Origin: Miscanthus floridulus
Taxonomy: Eukaryota > Streptophyta > Magnoliopsida > Poales > Poaceae
Direction: 5' to 3'
Assembly (NCBI RefSeq): GCF_019320115.1
Contig: NC_089591.1
Span: 24,344,502 to 24,408,501, forward strand
DNA: 64,000 nucleotides
Each line of letters begins with the position of its first letter. Position 1 is the stretch's first letter. Under the pieces are notes generated by a model, which saw only the letters and a list, made by a program, of their open reading frames with translations, was not told the DNA's origin and did no database searches. The position numbers were made by a program, and so were the translations under genes. Shown here piece after piece: positions 12,640 to 23,242 of this stretch.

Positions 12640-13039
12640 AGGAACAACAGGAGGCACCTTAGGCCGTAGGTCTAGAAGGAGAGGAGCAAACCCTTGAGGA
12701 CTTACTAGAGTGCCCGGATCATAGGCCAACTTCCTTTATCAAAGGCAAACCCCGGAGCATTCTAAGTCTCCCATGTTTTACAAAATATCACTTGAGTCCT
12801 TTATGTTTGATGCATTAGGTTATAAGAGTTGAATTGGAAACACTTGATGCATAGAACTACCTTGGCCAGATAAATATACCTTTAACCTATGTAGGTCTAG
12901 GATCAAATATATGCTTAGCCATGGCTAGACTGGTAGAAGTCAGATGATTTCCTGTCACCTACGAGATATAGGTGGATACCGGAGCACGGTTGGCTATATT
13001 TGCTATCATAGAAAAGAACCATGGGGTAATATAACTAGA
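12640..13039 (+). repeat. Element A 5' LTR, segment 2 (between F and B)
   Basis: Continues the LTR from 2617 and matches 31040-31440 of the 3' LTR. Its first five bases are F's right target-site duplication. Its last five, ctaga at 13035-13039, are B's left duplication. It holds no gene. Confidence 0.92.
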
Positions 13040-13507
13040 TGTGGGGGGTATGACCCTACATACCCATGGCAGGCTACATGGGCTATGCCCCCAGGGGTGG
13101 TCCAGCTCACAAGATAGCCTTGCGGAGCACAGCGCTGCTTGGTGCACCCTGCAAGACACCTAGAAGATATCCTGAAGATACTACAAGATCTATTAGGATA
13201 CGTTTGATCCCATAATTCCTACAATTTGTTATTACTTTTCGGTTATCTTCTAGATCTAACCGACTTGTAACCCTACCCCCAGACCATATATGGTGGGCAA
13301 GGACCCCCTCAAAACACACGTATATCATACAATCGCCAATACAAACTAACAGGCCATAGGAGTAGGGTATTATGTCGTGCTGATAGCCTGAACCTATCTA
13401 ACTCTTGTGTCTCTATTGCCTTCTTGTTCTCGATTACACGCATCTCTACCGACAATTTACCTTCATGGGATACCCCTTGGAGGATTGCCGATGATATTCT
13501 GTCGACA
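13040..13507 (+). repeat. Element B 5' LTR (468 bp)
   Basis: Starts TGTGGGGGGTA and ends CTGTCGACA. Compared with 20836-21304 it differs at 7 of the first 58 bases, mostly transitions, so this is not a recent insertion. The TATA position has decayed to catatatgg at about 13286-13294, whereas the 3' LTR retains tatataagg. Confidence 0.93.
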
Positions 13508-13526
13508 GTTGGCATGCCAGGTTGGG
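13508..13526 (+). promoter_or_regulatory. Element B primer-binding site (probable)
   Basis: The bases gttggcatgccaggttggg directly follow the LTR, with the TGG expected opposite a tRNA CCA end at 13510-13512. Element J has a similar site in the same place (46191-46210, minus strand), which supports the assignment. I cannot name the tRNA from memory. Confidence 0.6.
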
Positions 13527-13555
13527 CTTTGCGTGCTGTTTCCTTATCAAACAAG

Positions 13556-15890
13556 ATGGTATGTTTTGTAGGCTCTTCGTCCTTCCCACAGCCCAACCAG
13601 ATCTTTACGGTCGAATCGATCTCCTGGGTCATCAATGCTGACGAAGATGGAGAGCTCATAGAGCCGGTGTAGATTGATTCTGTGTCGATCACTCCAGCAC
13701 CTGCAACAGCTTATCCGATCTTGGAACTACCTCCAAGGTTGTCTTCACCAACAACCTACCATCTGCTCCCCTGCTACTTGAGGAAGCATATCAACAATGA
13801 CAATCTGATCGCATCCATTGATCTGGTTGACCAGAAGCTTGCCGATTGCCTCTCCATCGTAGAATTGGCTCTAACCACTCTGGTTCAGTGCAACCACCCT
13901 CTGATTTAGATGTATTAGAGGCTGATCAGGAAACTCTAGGGGTTATAGCCCTAGCCTTTGGGCTCACAGCATCACCGCCACCTATCAAGATGCCCTAAGG
14001 GGCAAATTCGTCTACCTGGTGAGAGACATCTATCCTCTCACCGACCAGATCGCCGACCAGCCCTCACTGACTATCAACATGCGGCATATCGGCCGATGAC
14101 CCAAAGCATCCCTCCACACCATCCTAGAGGAAAACCTAGACTCTGAGTCCTAGGGATCCATGGAGACTGTCGCTGAAACTGTCGCCGTCCAATCTACTTT
14201 CCCACCCTTCCGAGGGGGTGGGATTTTTAACATCAGCGTCGACAGCCCTCCATGGGATGGAGAAACTGATGAGGACCATGCCACTCATGTCGATAGGAAT
14301 GCCAACCATGCGCAACGTTAAGCAAACAAGGTCATCATTGAGCTAGCCGAGGCTGCTCGCAATCAAGAACAACTTGACTCACAAGAAAGGCCATGCCCAC
14401 TCTGCTGCAACCTCGACGATGAGTTCATCCATGTCGACGGCCATGATGTCTACAAGACCCCAAGTGCTAGCTTGGCTGTGGCTGCTAATGAGCTTGCCTA
14501 GCTTGAGCAAACACCAGAGGTCACCAAGGTCACCGCCATGCTTATAGTGACACACTGTCAGGTCAATGAGATAAGCTAGGATCAGAGACCTTCCTACTCG
14601 ACAAGTTCGATTCACCGATCCGCCATGCCAAGATCCAATCGCCGCCCTAGCAGAAGTCATTTTGCCAACTAGCATCATGATGGTGGACAACCCCTCTAAG
14701 GGGGAGCTAGGGGGAACCACATCGACTACCCTTGCCAACAGGACCAAGAAGTTGACCAAGACACCTGAGTGCACATCAACAATCTCTGAAACGTGCGATG
14801 TCATATTGATGGGCGCTGTTTCTCTCGCCACGAAGAAGTATGCCGGCATCAAGAATACGAGCAAGAGTTCGGTAATCCAGACATAGCCCTCTAGCAACTC
14901 AACACCAACAACGCCTAGATCATGATGGCAATGATCCTAAAGGGCCCCAAGCATTCACAAGGGCACTCCAAACACTGCAGTGGCCCTATGGTTTCAAAAT
15001 CACTAGGGCGGAGCCCTATGAGGGATAGATGAACCCCACATAGTGTCTACAAGCCTATGCCACTGCTATGCGTGCTGCCGAGGGAGATACCAGCGTCATA
15101 GCAAACTATCTTCCCATCATGCTCACGCCAACCGCGATGAATTGGCTCATGAGCCTTGCCCTGGATTCCATCGGATCTTGGGAACAGCTGAAGAAGGTCT
15201 TCACCAACAACTATATGGCTACATGTACTCACTGGGCACCAAGCATGATTTGAACCGCATCTACCAAAAACCGTTCGAGCTTCTCCGTAGCTACATTAGA
15301 TGATTTTCTGAAATGGGGAATTCTATTCCCAACATCACGAAAGAGGAGGTTATCACCGCCTTTGTCTGAGCACTCCATCACCATGACCTCTGCTCCAAGT
15401 TCAATCGCAAGCCACCAAAGGGGATTGGCGACATGATTATGACCGCCGATCAGTATGCCAATGCCAAAGAGGCTAAAGTATTCTTCAATGAGGATGCGGG
15501 CACTCATCGCCCGACTCACTGTAGTGACGAGTGCCCTGATGACCGATGCCATAGTGACCACCACTACGACGACCGCGACCACCATCTGGACAATGGCCAT
15601 GATTGGCTAGAAGGGTCTAGAGCCGGTAAGTATCACCCCACCGACCAGACAACATCATCGCTGCCGTTGATGACCCCTATGCCCACTGCAGCTACGACGA
15701 GCAGTACAAGAAGATCCTGAAAGGCCCATGCCCTCCCCACAAGAACAGTAAGCACAAGATGAAGGACTGCCTTGGCTTGGCTAAGGAATTCTAGCACAAA
15801 AAGAAAGATGATGACAACGACGATGGAGCCAGAGGTCGTCGACCACCCAAGGACAACAACAATGGCTTCTAGGATCACAACAAAGTGGTC
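13556..15890 (+). pseudogene. Element B gag, decayed
   Basis: Structural protein of a TAT element. An open stretch from ATG 13556 (MVCFVGSSSFPQPN...) continues past a TAG at 13670 to about 13909. Further gag pieces occur at 14160-14400 and in the conserved capsid core at about 14930-15400 (WPYGFKITRAEPY, then LPIMLTPTAMNWLMSL, then WEQLKKVFTNNYMAT). A zinc-finger-like CPPHKNSKHKMKDC lies at about 15729-15770, matching the C-P-x-H...C form seen in this lineage rather than a CCHC knuckle. The core is followed by an Asp/His-rich charged region. Several frameshifts and TAG stops are present. Confidence 0.8.
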
Positions 15891-15979
15891 ACCACTATCT
15901 TAGGGGGCCTCACTGCCACCGAGAGCAGAAGAGATTGGAAGCTCACCACCTGTTGGGTGGTCGCGGTCAACACAGAAGA

Positions 15980-16530
15980 CGCCATCGCCAACCCTAGCTA
16001 ATGTCCCTATTCTGAAGTCCCCATCACCTTTAGCAGGGCCAACCAGTGGGTGAACATCCATTACACAGGGCGTTTCCCCCTTGTTCTTTATGTAACCAAC
16101 AAGAAAGTGCTTTTTTGGAAAGTACTCGTCGATGATAGAAGTGCTCTGAACCTCCTCTTCACTAGAGCCCTAAAGGAGTTGGGTCTTGCAATTAAAGACC
16201 TCACACCCTCCGACTCCTCCTTCTGGGTGTGGTACCTGGTAGGGCATCCAAACTGCTTGGAGAGATCACCCTCCTGGTGCAATTCAGCATGGCTAGCAAC
16301 TACCATGTCAAGCACATCAACTTCTATGTCACCGACTTCAACACAGCCTACCACACCATACTTGGTCGGCTAGCTCTGGCCAAGTTCATGGCCATACCGC
16401 ACTATGCCTATCTGGTGAAGATGCCTTCACCTACGAGAGTTCTAGTCCTACGGGCCAACCTATCCATCACCTACGCCTATGAGACAGAGAGTCTCGCCCT
16501 CGCTGAAGCCACTGACCTCTCCATCTAGAT
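15980..16530 (+). pseudogene. Element B aspartic protease, decayed
   Basis: The frame at 16050-16235 reads ...WKVLVDDRSALNLLF, matching the TAT protease active site, where the usual form is D-G-G/D-S-A. One Gly is replaced by Arg. It shifts frame near 16235 and continues as VTDFNTAYHTILGRLALAKFM at about 16330-16395, the region preceding reverse transcriptase in this lineage. Confidence 0.75.
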
Positions 16531-16639
16531 GGCTAGCATGGTCACTGATGCCAAGACGGTGCCCGTCGACAACCTAGAGATCCCAACGCTAGAGCCTCCT
16601 CGTGCCTCCACCAAGTCCAAGGAAACAAAGGAGGTCAGC

Positions 16640-17625
16640 CTTGGCCTCAACGACCCCTCCAAGACCATCAAGATTGGGGCTCACCTCGACACCAAATATG
16701 ATAGCATGCTCATCTCATTCCTACATGCCAACACCAACGTGTTTGCTTGGAAACCTAGAAACATGCGGAGGGTACCGCGGGAGAAGATCGAGCCCTCCTT
16801 GAATGTCTCACCGATTGCCTAACCGATCAAGCAGAAACTCCAACGATTCATGCTAGACAAGAAGGAGCCTATTAGGGTAGAAATAAAATGGCTCCTAGCA
16901 GTCGGATTTATTAAAGAAGTGTATCACCCTGAGTGGTTAGCAAACCATGTTCTTGTTCAAAAAAGAATAAAGAATGGAGAATGTGCGTTGATTACACTGA
17001 TTTCAATAAACACTGCCCTAAAGACCCCTTTGGTCTGCCTTAGATAGATGAGGTTGTAGACTCCACCACCCACTACGAACTGCTCTCCTTCCTTGACTGT
17101 TACTCCAGCAATCACCAGATATCCTTCAAAGAAGACGATAAGATCAAGACGTCGTTCATCACGCCTTTTGGTGCATATTGCTATACACCATGTCCTTCGG
17201 ACACAAGAATGCTACGGCGACCTACCAAAGGGCCATCCAGATGTGCCTTGACCAATAGATAGGCCGCAATGTCAAAGCTTACATCGACGAAGTGGTCGTC
17301 CAATCCAGAACCACCGATAATCTTATCACCGACCTCAAAGAAATGTTTGCCAACCTAAAAAGATATGGATGGAAGTCGAACCCTTCAAAGTGCATCTTTG
17401 GAGTACCATCCAGCATACTCCTGGGCTACATCGTCAGCGCCCATGGTATCAAACCCAACCCCAACAAGGTCTTTGCCATCACCAACATGAAGCGTCCAAC
17501 CTACATAAAGGAAATACAGAAGCTCACAAGGTGCATGGCTGCTCTCAACCACTTTATATCATGCCTCAGCAAAAAGGGACTACTGTTTCAAGCTACTCAA
17601 GGCCTCTGAGTGCTTCTCCTGGTCA
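16640..17625 (+). pseudogene. Element B reverse transcriptase, decayed
   Basis: The RT domain starts near 16850 (PIRVEIKWLLAVGFIKEVYHPEWLANHVLVQ read in parts) and continues with changing frames. The palm motif reads YIDEVVVQS at about 17281-17307. The second catalytic Asp of the usual YIDD is Glu, a change expected to damage polymerase activity. The thumb/connection follows (SNPSKCIFGVPSSILLGYIVS, then GIKPNPNKVFAITNM, about 17380-17500). Stops occur at about 16820, 17044 and 17607. Confidence 0.87.
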
Positions 17626-17679
17626 GAGGAGGCTAATACAACTTTCGAGGATCTCAAGTTATTTCTAACAAAGCCTCCG

Positions 17680-18115
17680 ATCTTGACAGCGCCTCAGCTA
17701 GACGAAACCCTATTGATCTACATCACCGCCACTTCTTGCGTCATTAGCATAGCTATGGTCATCGAGCACGAGGAAGCCAGACATGCCTACAAGGTACAAC
17801 ATCCGGTCTACTTCATTAGCGAGGTTCTTAATGAGTCCAAAACTCATTACCCTTAGGTTTAGAAGCTATTATACGCCATTCTAATCACATCACGCAAGCT
17901 CCGCCATTACTTTGAGTACAACAAGATTGCCATGGTCACCAAGTTCCCTCTAGGGGACATCCTCCACAACAAAGAGGCCAATGGCCGCATCATCAAGTGG
18001 GCTATCAAGCTCGGCACTTACTCCATTGAATTCAGAAGCAGACCTACTATTAACTCATAGGTGCCGGCCGACTTCATCGCTGAGTGGACCGAGATCCAAG
18101 AGCCCATCCCTAGAG
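17680..18115 (+). pseudogene. Element B first RNase H (LTR-element type), decayed
   Basis: Follows RT directly: LTAPQLDETLLIYITATS from about 17684, then VYFISEVLNESKTHYP (about 17808-17855) and the segment LRHYFEYNKIAMVT (about 17900-17940). Two TAG codons sit near 17856-17865 and another at 18058. The acidic residues of the active site are partly replaced by Thr (YITATS), which suggests that, as known for TAT elements, catalysis shifted to the second RNase H. Confidence 0.75.
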
Positions 18116-18137
18116 CCCATCCCCGCTACTTGTCCCA

Positions 18138-18525
18138 AGCACTGGGTGATGTACTTTGATGGTGCCCTCAACATCAATGATGCTGGTGCTGGCATTTTAT
18201 TCATTACTCCGACCAAGGACAAGCTCTGATATGTCCTCCGAATTCATTTTCTAGCCTCCAACAACACCGTGGAATATGAAGCATGTCTCCACAGACTCCG
18301 TATAGCCATCAAGCTCGGCGTCAAATGCCTTATGGTATATGGAGACTCTACGCTGGTTATCAACCAAGTCAACAAAGATTGGACCTATTCTAGTGAGAAC
18401 ATGGACGCATACTGCGCCGAGATCAGGAAACTCAAAGGAAAGTAATACGGTATCGAGTACCACCACATGGGGATCAAAATCAGCTCAGTGACCACCTAGC
18501 TAAGTTAGGCTCTTCTCGCTCCATG
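18138..18525 (+). pseudogene. Element B second, archaeal-type RNase H
   Basis: Reads HWVMYFDGALNINDAGAG from about 18148, then SNNTVEYEACLHRLRIAIKLG (about 18257-18320), then MVYGDSTLVINQVNKDW (about 18332-18383). This gives the D, E and D of the RNase H active site in order. The final Asp region (SDHLAKLGS) is present at about 18485-18517 but in another frame after a one-base loss near 18470. A TGA occurs at 18228. An additional RNase H between RT/RNase H and integrase is diagnostic of the TAT lineage. Confidence 0.87.
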
Positions 18526-18649
18526 ATTCCACCTAGGGTTTTCGTTCAAGAACTCTTTACGCTGTCTATTAAGGAAGAGAAGAAACTTCAAGAAATCCCC
18601 CCTGCCGAGCAGCTGGTACTTATAGACCTTCACCAGTCGTAGATTGGAG

Positions 18650-19795
18650 GGAACAATTCATCAAGTACCTCACCAGCGTCGATGTACCCGCCGACAAGAT
18701 CAAAATTGAATGCCTCATTCACCATAGCAAGCATTACGTGTTGGTAGATAGGAACTTGATGAGGAAAAGTGCCAAGGAAGGGATATTGTAGAAATGCATC
18801 ACCCAAGAAGAGGGAGTGAAACTACTTCTCAAAATTCACTCTGGTTCCTGTGGCAATCATGCGGCCTCTAGAAACCTGGTCGGCAAAGCTTTCTAAGCTA
18901 GTTTTTATTGGCCCATGGCCATCACCGATGTAGAAGACCTCGTTCGACATTGTGAAGGATGTTAATTTTTTGCCAAACAAATACATGTGCTGGCGCAGGA
19001 ATTGTAGACCATCCTAGCTTCTTGGCCTTTTGCATGCTAGGGACTAGACATGATTGGGCCTTTCAAGCCTACGCCTGGCGGTTTTTGGTACATATACGTC
19101 ACCATTGACAAGTTCTCTAAGTGGATTGAATTCAAGCCACTTATTTTGGCCACTGCAAAGAAAGCAGTCGAGCTCTTCGAAGATATCATCCATAGATTCG
19201 GTCTCCCAAACAGCATTATCACCGACCTTGGAACTACATTCACTAGTCATCATTTTTGGGACTTCTACAAAGACTGATGCATCTCCATCAAATACATCTT
19301 CGTTGCCCATCCTAGAGCCAATGCCCAAGTCGAACAGGTGAATGGCATGATCATCGATGCCCTCAAAAAGAGGTTGTATCAGAAAGAGGAAAAGCATCTG
19401 GGTAGATGGCTCAAAGAGCTCCCAGCTATGGTCTAGGGACTATGCCCTCAAGCTAGTTGCAGCACTAGTGTGTCTCAATACTTTTTGGTTTATGGCTCAG
19501 AAGCCATACTTCCACCGGACATTGCCTTCCAAGCACCTAGGGTGGAACATTATATTGAAGAACAAGCCACGACTGTTCGGACAAAGGATGTTGATAGGGC
19601 CAAAGAAGAATGCCTGATCACTTGCATTCACATAGCCAAATACCTAGAAGGCTTGCGAAGATACTACAATCGCAACATCAAAGGTCGTTCATTTGCTGTC
19701 GGTGACCTCGTTCTTCGTAGAAAATAGAAAACCGAAGGGATGCACAAGCTCTCCTCCACTTGGGAAGGGCCTTACATGGTCAAAGAGGTTACTTG
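18650..19795 (+). pseudogene. Element B integrase, decayed
   Basis: HHCC region at about 18830-18965 (His in KIHSGSCGNH, Cys in RHCEGC). The DDE core starts at GLDMIGPF (about 19042), continues with WYIYVTIDKFSKWIE and IITDLGTTFTS (about 19214-19250; Leu replaces the usual Asn after the second Asp), and has the Glu in NAQVEQVNGM (about 19321-19350). The C-terminal part includes YFLVYGSEAILPPDIAF and a GDLVLRRK stretch ending near 19725. No chromodomain is seen, as expected for TAT. Stops lie at 19277 and within 19430-19445. Confidence 0.88.
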
Positions 19796-19964
19796 ACTAG
19801 GGTATTTAACACTACATCTATTTTTCACCGAAAGTGCTGGCAAACTTGATAAACATGCACATGTCACTTTACAACATTTATACATATAAATAAATGTTTG
19901 TTTATGCCCTCATGCATCTAACTCTCCTCAATAGATGTTCCATATAGGTTACTCTCTGAGCAGG

Positions 19965-20398
19965 TCATTGCACTTGGCCCTCACCGTCTGCCTCGCCAAA
20001 TAGATCGACATCGTCGGCCAACCTCTTCGCCGCATCCATCACCTCATCTTCTAGCTGCTGCTGCTTCGTTGCACCAGTCCCTTTGGCAAATCTGGCCCCT
20101 ATCCCTCAAAGATCTATGGTAGGGTAATGAGACTGGACCAGCACTAGGGCATGGGTCATAGCGGAGACAGTGGCATCTCGATTGAAGCTATTGAAGTTCT
20201 CCCACTCCACCTTGCACCTATCGATGATGGTGTTTGGACATGGCAGCTTGTCATCGGGCTAAGGGGCCACCTCCATGTCAATATGGTCGAGCACAGGCTT
20301 GACTTTGGCCACCACAGCAACAAGTTTCCCCCTCTAGGTTCTAGCCTCTAGCTCTAGCATGTAGAACTATGCCTTGGTCTTTTTGCGGTAATCTACAG
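19965..20398 (-). pseudogene. Element B antisense reading frame downstream of integrase
   Basis: Read on the minus strand from about 20398 to a TGA at 19965-19967, one frame gives about 140 coherent codons (LELEAR, then LVAVVAKVKPVLDHIDMEVAP, then VEWENFNSFNRDATVSAMTHAL, then QQQLEDEVMDAAKRLADDVDLF), interrupted by only four stops. TAT-lineage elements such as Grande are known to carry an antisense frame after integrase, of unknown function. The Glu/Lys/Ala-rich tail could form a coiled coil. No N-terminal Met can be placed with confidence, and the gene is certainly decayed. Confidence 0.68.
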
Positions 20399-20820
20399 AT
20401 ACCAAAAGGATCCATCAAGCAAAGAAATCACTTCAGCAACAACTCTAACCATGAACTACTCACCTTTTAGCTCAGGAACTATTGTTAGGCTCAGGAACTA
20501 AGTGGGCACACTTCACCTTACGGTGAGTGTGTTTGCTTTAATCTAGAAGACTCCGTGCCTCCTAAAGTTGAAGACAATTACCACCCTTTCTCGTGGTGGG
20601 ACTCTATGTGGGGACACTTTGTTCACTATGAGAAAATTTTTGATTTTGAACTTGAGGTCCTTACATCCTTATGGCAAGCCTTACTTAGGATACACTACTC
20701 GGTGATCATTCACAACTGCTCGATGACTCAGTATGGTGGTTGGATTATGAGTCTGACTGCTTGGCTTTGTTCACACCTGCTCAGACAAGCTCAAGATGGT
20801 ATTGCACAGCGGATATAAGG
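20399..20820 (+). other. Element B 3' untranslated region
   Basis: About 420 bases between the antisense frame and the polypurine tract. Short open frames exist, but I see no domain. It ends in sequence related to the 3' ends of J and D. Confidence 0.5.
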
Positions 20821-20835
20821 CACTTGGGGACAAGC
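20821..20835 (+). promoter_or_regulatory. Element B polypurine tract
   Basis: The bases cacttggggacaagc abut the TG of the 3' LTR. J and D have the matching gggactagc and ggggactagc next to their LTRs. Confidence 0.7.
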
Positions 20836-21304
20836 TGTGGGGGGTACGACCCTTGGTACCCATGATAGGCTACATGGGCTATGCCCTCAGGGGTGGTCTA
20901 GCCCACAATGAAGCCTTGCAGAGCACGACGCTGCTCGGCATACCCCGCAAGACACCAAGAAGATATCCTGAAGATACTATGAGATCTGTTAGGATATGTT
21001 CGATCCCATGATTCCTATAATCTGTTATTACTTTTCAGTTATCTCCTAGATCTAACCGACTTGTAACCCTACCCCCAGACTATATAAGGCGGGCAGGGCC
21101 CCCTCAAAACACACATAGTATCATACAATCGCCAATACAAACTAACAGGCCACAAGAGAAGGGTATTATGCCATGCTGATGTCCCAAACCTATCTAACTC
21201 TTATGTCTCTGTTGCCTTCTTGTTCTTGATTACATGTATCTCTGCTGATCAATTTACCTTCGTAGGATACCCCTCGGAGGACTATAGATGATATTTTATC
21301 AACA
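20836..21304 (+). repeat. Element B 3' LTR (469 bp)
   Basis: Starts TGTGGGGGGTA, ends TTTATCAACA, and is followed by the duplication ctaga at 21305-21309. It pairs with 13040-13507. Confidence 0.93.
21079..21090 (+). promoter_or_regulatory. TATA box of the TAT-type LTR
   Basis: The bases actatataaggc lie in a cytosine-rich to guanine-rich context (accccc upstream, gcgggc downstream). The same box recurs in the LTRs of D (minus strand, 55790-55798) and J (minus strand, 46441-46449), so it is the likely core promoter of this LTR group. Confidence 0.65.
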
Positions 21305-22456
21305 CTAGAGGTCGGATGTAGTCTATGCGTAGGTTGGCTCATGTGATTCATGCCTCTCACTTAGCTAGCCAGATAACTCAATCTGACCACAAAGCTAAGT
21401 AGCTCAACTCAGGCCAGGCCCTATTCTATAACAGTGCACACTCTGATGGTAGTAAGGAAATGTGGGGAGCTAGACATGAGCCCAAGGGTAGACTGGGCCT
21501 AAATGTCCTGGCAGCTGGTCATCCCTGATTGTGTGACGCTATTCAAACCTATGAAATGTGGACCTGAGTTGTACCAAAGGTGATCATTGATCTAGTCTAC
21601 CTAGGTTTGTGTTAGGAATAAATTTCTAGCTGGTTGAAATCAATTCAAATCACCATCTCTCCTGAACAGTGAGAAACTTGGCTAGCTCTAGCATCATAGT
21701 AACTGTATTATGGAATGATGGTTATGAAGAACACGGAATTACTACACTAGCTATGGTTATTATTGTTATGCTACTCAATGATATACCACATGTTTGGCAC
21801 CGGTTAGTTGCTAATCTAGAGATGAATAGCTATAATTAACTTGATGACCGAATTATAAAAGGTATAGTTGAATTAGTGGCTTTCTATGCAAAATGTTGTC
21901 AAGCTAGCTCCACTTATAAATCCTTGCATGATCCTTGAAGTCACTTTATTTTTGGTTTATGACGGGTAAGTCTAGCTGAGTACCTTCTTATACTCAGGGT
22001 TTATTTCCCATTGTTGCAGATAATACGATGTATCATGGCTACTGTAAGAACTCTTCTGTCCCACCATGGACGAGGAGTAGGGCCCTAGGCAAGGCATCTC
22101 TCATTAATTCCTCTCTTATGGTTTTGTGCAAATGTGATAATGAGCTATCACCGTATTTGAATAGTGATGACAGATGTTGGTTTCAAACTTTATTTGCTTT
22201 GGCTACTATTTTACCTGAACTTGGTTTGTAATAACTTTTAATCGTACTCTAATGTATGGAACTGTATTTGTGAAATTTATGTAACGTGTGACATGTATGT
22301 TGAATCATGTATGATCTTGGTTGTATGTTAGTTGAATTGAGATCCTTCGTGGTACTCGATGGACTACCAGGTTTATCTGGGCTCAAGTATGACAGTGCAA
22401 CCGCTTACGGGCTACTATTGTACTTGTGCTCTTATAAATTAGACGATTCTGCTATA
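21305..22456 (+). repeat. Element A 5' LTR, segment 3 (end of LTR)
   Basis: Matches 31440-32656. It ends gattctgctata, corresponding to ctgctaca of the 3' LTR, two bases before the primer site. It contains a hairpin followed by CAG at 21978-22019 that recurs in other LTRs of this window. No gene is present. Confidence 0.9.
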
Positions 22457-22458
22457 GC

Positions 22459-22470
22459 TGGTATTTGAGC
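22459..22470 (+). promoter_or_regulatory. Element A primer-binding site (initiator Met tRNA type, mutated)
   Basis: TGGTATTTGAGC lies two bases after the LTR end. It differs at two positions from TGGTATCAGAGC, which is complementary to the 3' end of initiator Met tRNA and is intact in element C at 52820-52831. Confidence 0.85.
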
Positions 22471-23242
22471 AAGATTCAACATTAATTGCCACATGTGTAT
22501 TTAAAACAAAGGTTTTTGTTTCCAAAACTAGTTTTTAGCAACTGATAGATATATATAGGTGTTTAAACATAATCCTAAAGTTTGAATCTAATGTGTGCCA
22601 GTGATCACTTCCTTTATGCCCAGTTAAGGATTTTAGGTGGCTAATTAAGTACTAACTTTGGGGTTTTTATTTTTGTTGTCCATACAATGTGCTATTGTAT
22701 GGGGCACTTGAGTGGTAATGTATGGATCAAATGCCTCTACACCTAAGGTAAGATGCCACTCATCATCATAGTTGCATGAACGCAAGATGTGAGCGTGTGG
22801 TCTAATGGGGAGAGTTAGCTTTGATACTAAAGTATATATATGTCTCATATACATATGGAGGTATTTAATTGTGGGTTAGCTTTGATACAATTGTATATGC
22901 ATATTTATATGTATATGGGACGTATTTACTTTCGGGTAGCTTTGATATGGAAGTATATATATGGGTATATATATGTGGAAGTATTTAGCTTGCAACCTAG
23001 AGCCCAGATATTTTTATTTCTGCGTATATACTTGTGGAGTTGGGCTAAAATGAAATTCTTGTGTAGGTACACTAACAGTGAAATGTGTAGCCTGACTAGC
23101 TATTTTATATATGAGAGAACAAATGTATGCCACCGTGTATGCCGTTAGAAGTTTTAATTTTCCTAAGTTTGCGAGGACATATGGAACAAGCATGCATCAT
23201 GGTCAATCATTCATTACATACTTGCATTGTTCCTCCCCTTAT
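22471..23242 (+). other. Element A untranslated leader with ~60-bp triplicate repeat
   Basis: Matches C's leader (52832-53596). It contains three copies of TAGCTTTGATA at 22816, 22877 and 22937, each followed by GTATATATATG-like sequence and GTATTTA, giving a period of 60-61 bp. The same triplet occurs in C at 53167, 53228 and 53290. No gene. Confidence 0.75.

Larger units (their letters stand above)
13040..21304 (+). mobile_element. Element B: TAT-type Ty3/gypsy element with dual RNase H
   Basis: Two LTRs (468 and 469 bp), both starting TGTGGGGGGTA, enclose gag, protease, reverse transcriptase, RNase H, a second archaeal-type RNase H, integrase, and an antisense frame. The 5-bp duplication ctaga flanks it at 13035-13039 and 21305-21309, and the empty site is visible in A's other LTR near 31437. 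A second RNase H and an antisense frame after integrase are established features of the TAT lineage. All frames contain stops. Confidence 0.93.

Noticed and set aside
13309..13692. 127-codon minus-strand frame across element B's LTR and leader
   Set aside because: Antisense shadow of the gag N-terminal frame and LTR. Not conserved in the other LTR.
21966..22019. GTAAGT...TTGCAG read as a complete intron
   Set aside because: At 54 nt it is shorter than functional plant introns, and the donor-like part is not kept in G or C.
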